From positions 531,520 through 595,519 of the forward strand of contig CAJNDT010004879.1 in the NCBI GenBank assembly GCA_905221615.1: 64,000 bases of DNA, written 5' to 3'. The DNA comes from Symbiodinium sp. CCMP2592. Lineage: Eukaryota > Sar > Dinophyceae > Suessiales > Symbiodiniaceae. Below, in pieces: positions 62,209-64,000 of the stretch. Numbering within the stretch: position 1 is the first letter of the stretch; each line of letters starts with the position of its first letter. The position numbers and the translations under genes are program-made. The notes beneath the pieces are model-generated. The model was not told where the DNA came from. It did no database searches and saw nothing but the letters and a program-made list of their open reading frames with translations.

Positions 62209-64000
62209 GGGTTTAAGTGAATTGAAGGGGTTGACCCCCGCGAGGGTTTAAGTGAATTGAAGGGGTTGACCCCCGCGAGGGTTTAAGTGAATTGAAGGGG
62301 TTGACCCCCGCGAGGGTTTAAGTGAATTGAAGGGGTTGACCCCCGCGAGGGTTTAAGTGAATGGAAGGGGTTGACCCCCGCGAGGGTTTAAGTGAATTGA
62401 AGGGGTTGACCCCCGCGAGGGTTTAAGTGAATTGAAGGGGTTGACCCCAGCGAGGGTTTAAGTGAATTGAAGGGGTTGACCCCCGCGAGGGTTTAAGTGA
62501 ATTGAAGGGGTTGACCCCCGCGAGGGTTTAAGTGAATTGAAGGGGTTGACCCCCGCGAGGGTTTAAGTGAATTGAAGGGGTTGACCCCCGCGAGGGTTTA
62601 AGTGAATTGAAGGGGTTGACCCCCGCGAGGGGTTAAGTGAATTGAAGGGGTTGACCCCCGCGAGGGTTTAAGTGAGTTGAAAGGGTTGACCCCCGCGAGG
62701 GTTTAAGTGAGTTGAAAGGGTTGACCCCCGCGAGGGTTTAAGTGAGTTGAAAGGGTTGACCCCCGCGAGGGTTTAAGTGAGTTGAAAGGGTTGACCCCCG
62801 CGAGGGTTTAAGTGAGTTGAAGGGGTTGACCCCCGCGAGGGTTTAAGTGAGTTGAAAGGGTTGACCCCCGCGAGGGTTTAAGTGAGTTGAGGGGGTGCCC
62901 CGCGGGGGTTTTTAAGTGAATGAAGGGGTCTTGACCACCGCGAGGTTTAGTGACTTGAAGGGAGTGACCCCCGCGAGGGTTTTTAAGTGAATTGAAGGGG
63001 TTGCCTCCCGCGAGGGTTTTAATGTGAATTGAAGGGGTTGACCCCCGCGAGGGTTTAAGTGAATTGAAGGGGTTGACCCCCGCGAGGGTTTAAGTGAATT
63101 GAAGGGGTTGACCCCCGCGGGGGTTTAAGTGAATTGAAGGGGTTGACCCCCGCGAGGGTTTAAGTGAATTGAAGGGGTTGACCCCCGCGAGGGTTTAAGT
63201 GAATTGAAGGGGTTGACCCCCGCGAGGGTTTAAGTGAATTGAAGGGGTTGACCCCCGCGAGGGTTTAAGTGAATTGAAGGGGTTGACCCCCGCGAGGGTT
63301 TAAGTGAATTGAAGGGGTTGACCCCCGCGAGGGTTTAAGTGAATTGAAGGGGTTGACTCCCGCGAGGGTTTAAGTGAATTGAAGGGGTTGACCCCCGCGA
63401 GGGTTTAAGTGAATTGAAGGGGTTGACCCCCGCGAGGGTTTAAGTGAATTGAAGGGGTTGACCCCCGCGAGGGTTTAAGTGAATTGAAGGGGTTGACCCC
63501 CGCGAGGGTTTAAGTGAATTGAAGGGGTTGACCCCCGCGAGGGTTTAAGTGAATTGAAGGAGTTGACCCCCGCGAGGGTTAACTGGAAAAATTGAAGGGG
63601 TTGACCCCGCGAGGGTTTTTTTTCAGTGATGACGGGTTGACCCCGCGAAGGTTTTTAAGTGAATTGAAGGGGTGACCCCCGAGGGTTTAAGTGAATTGAA
63701 GGGGTTGACCCCCGCGAGGGTTTAAGTGAATTGAAGGGGTTGACCCCCGCGAGGGTTTAAGTGAATTGAAGGGGTTGACCCCCGCGAGGGTTTAAGTGAA
63801 TTGAAGGGGTGGACCCCCGCGAGGGTTTAAGTGAATTGAAGGGGTTGACCCCCGCGAGGGTTTAAGTGAATTGAAGGGGTTGACCCCCGCGAGGGTTTAA
63901 GTGAATTGAAGGGGTTGACCCCCGCGAGGGTTTAAGTGAATTGAAGGGGGTGACCCCCGCGAGGGTTTAAGTGAATTGAAGGGGTTGACCCCCGCGAGGG
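62209..64000 (+). repeat. 35-bp satellite array, continues past window
   Basis: Unit: GGGTTTAAGTGAATTG followed by AAGGGGTTGACCCCCGCGA; about 51 copies in 1.79 kb. Each unit carries one GGGTTTA and a short hairpin (GGGGT-TG-ACCCC). A block at about 62,670-62,885 uses a variant (GTGAGTTGAAAGGG). Units at about 62,885-63,030 and 63,570-63,690 are scrambled with indels. The array grows out of the telomere-like junction GGGTTTAGGGTTTAA at 62202-62216. Confidence 0.95.

Noticed and set aside
62209-64000. CRISPR-like array
   Set aside because: Units are directly adjacent with no unique spacers, in a eukaryotic context. It is a satellite.
1-64000. tRNA, rRNA or snRNA genes, and prokaryote-type promoters or ribosome sites
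   Set aside because: None recognised by eye. A covariance-model search would be decisive for RNA genes; prokaryotic signals are not expected here.

Overview
The window looks like nuclear DNA of a dinoflagellate, most likely a member of the Symbiodiniaceae or a close relative. Four things point there. Every gene I can support lies on the + strand. Coding sequence is cut into short exons whose introns begin GC about as often as GT (once GA) and end AG, usually followed by G. Two protein motifs familiar from dinoflagellate predicted proteomes recur: a DC..G..NW..GW / WCC repeat and a CW..YTYE.CC cluster. The right end carries TTTAGGG-like sequence and a large satellite. Nothing suggests prokaryotic or organellar DNA. 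The genus is inference; no marker gene is present.

Layout. 1-5,450 is a compositional island with about 38 runs of five or more G, nearly all on the + strand and mostly followed by A. It holds a 5'-truncated Pro/Thr-rich reading frame. 5,450-16,290 has no recognisable gene and only two weak exon candidates. 16,300-21,130 holds degenerate and intact exons of the Cys/Trp repeat family. 22,440-25,740 holds a gene of short phase-0 exons for a charged helical protein, followed by a decayed tandem duplication to 27,190. 28,530-29,140 is a triplet-repeat palindrome.

29,938-37,265 holds a DXD glycosyltransferase-like protein with a Cys cluster, then a multi-exon protein made of Cys/Trp repeats. 37,691-47,176 is a large two-domain (12-TM) voltage-gated cation channel with an N-terminal lectin-like beta-sandwich. 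Its large introns contain TAG microsatellites, a candidate inverted-repeat element and GA repeats. It abuts, or is fused to, a VTT/DedA-type membrane protein (47,185-49,596). Then follow a small secreted Cys-rich protein, a coiled-coil membrane protein with nearly identical 159-bp repeats, a decaying V-ATPase proteolipid (subunit c) gene, and a three-exon TRP/polycystin-like channel (57,365-59,820).

The right end (60,890-64,000) is telomere-like debris followed by at least 51 copies of a 35-bp satellite running off the window.

The genes do not form an obvious pathway. Several act at membranes (two cation channels, a VTT protein, a V-ATPase rotor subunit) or are probably secreted or luminal. 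Multi-exon models were joined by hand from splice-site phase and protein pattern. Junctions where the phase agrees and a protein motif is completed are the reliable ones.
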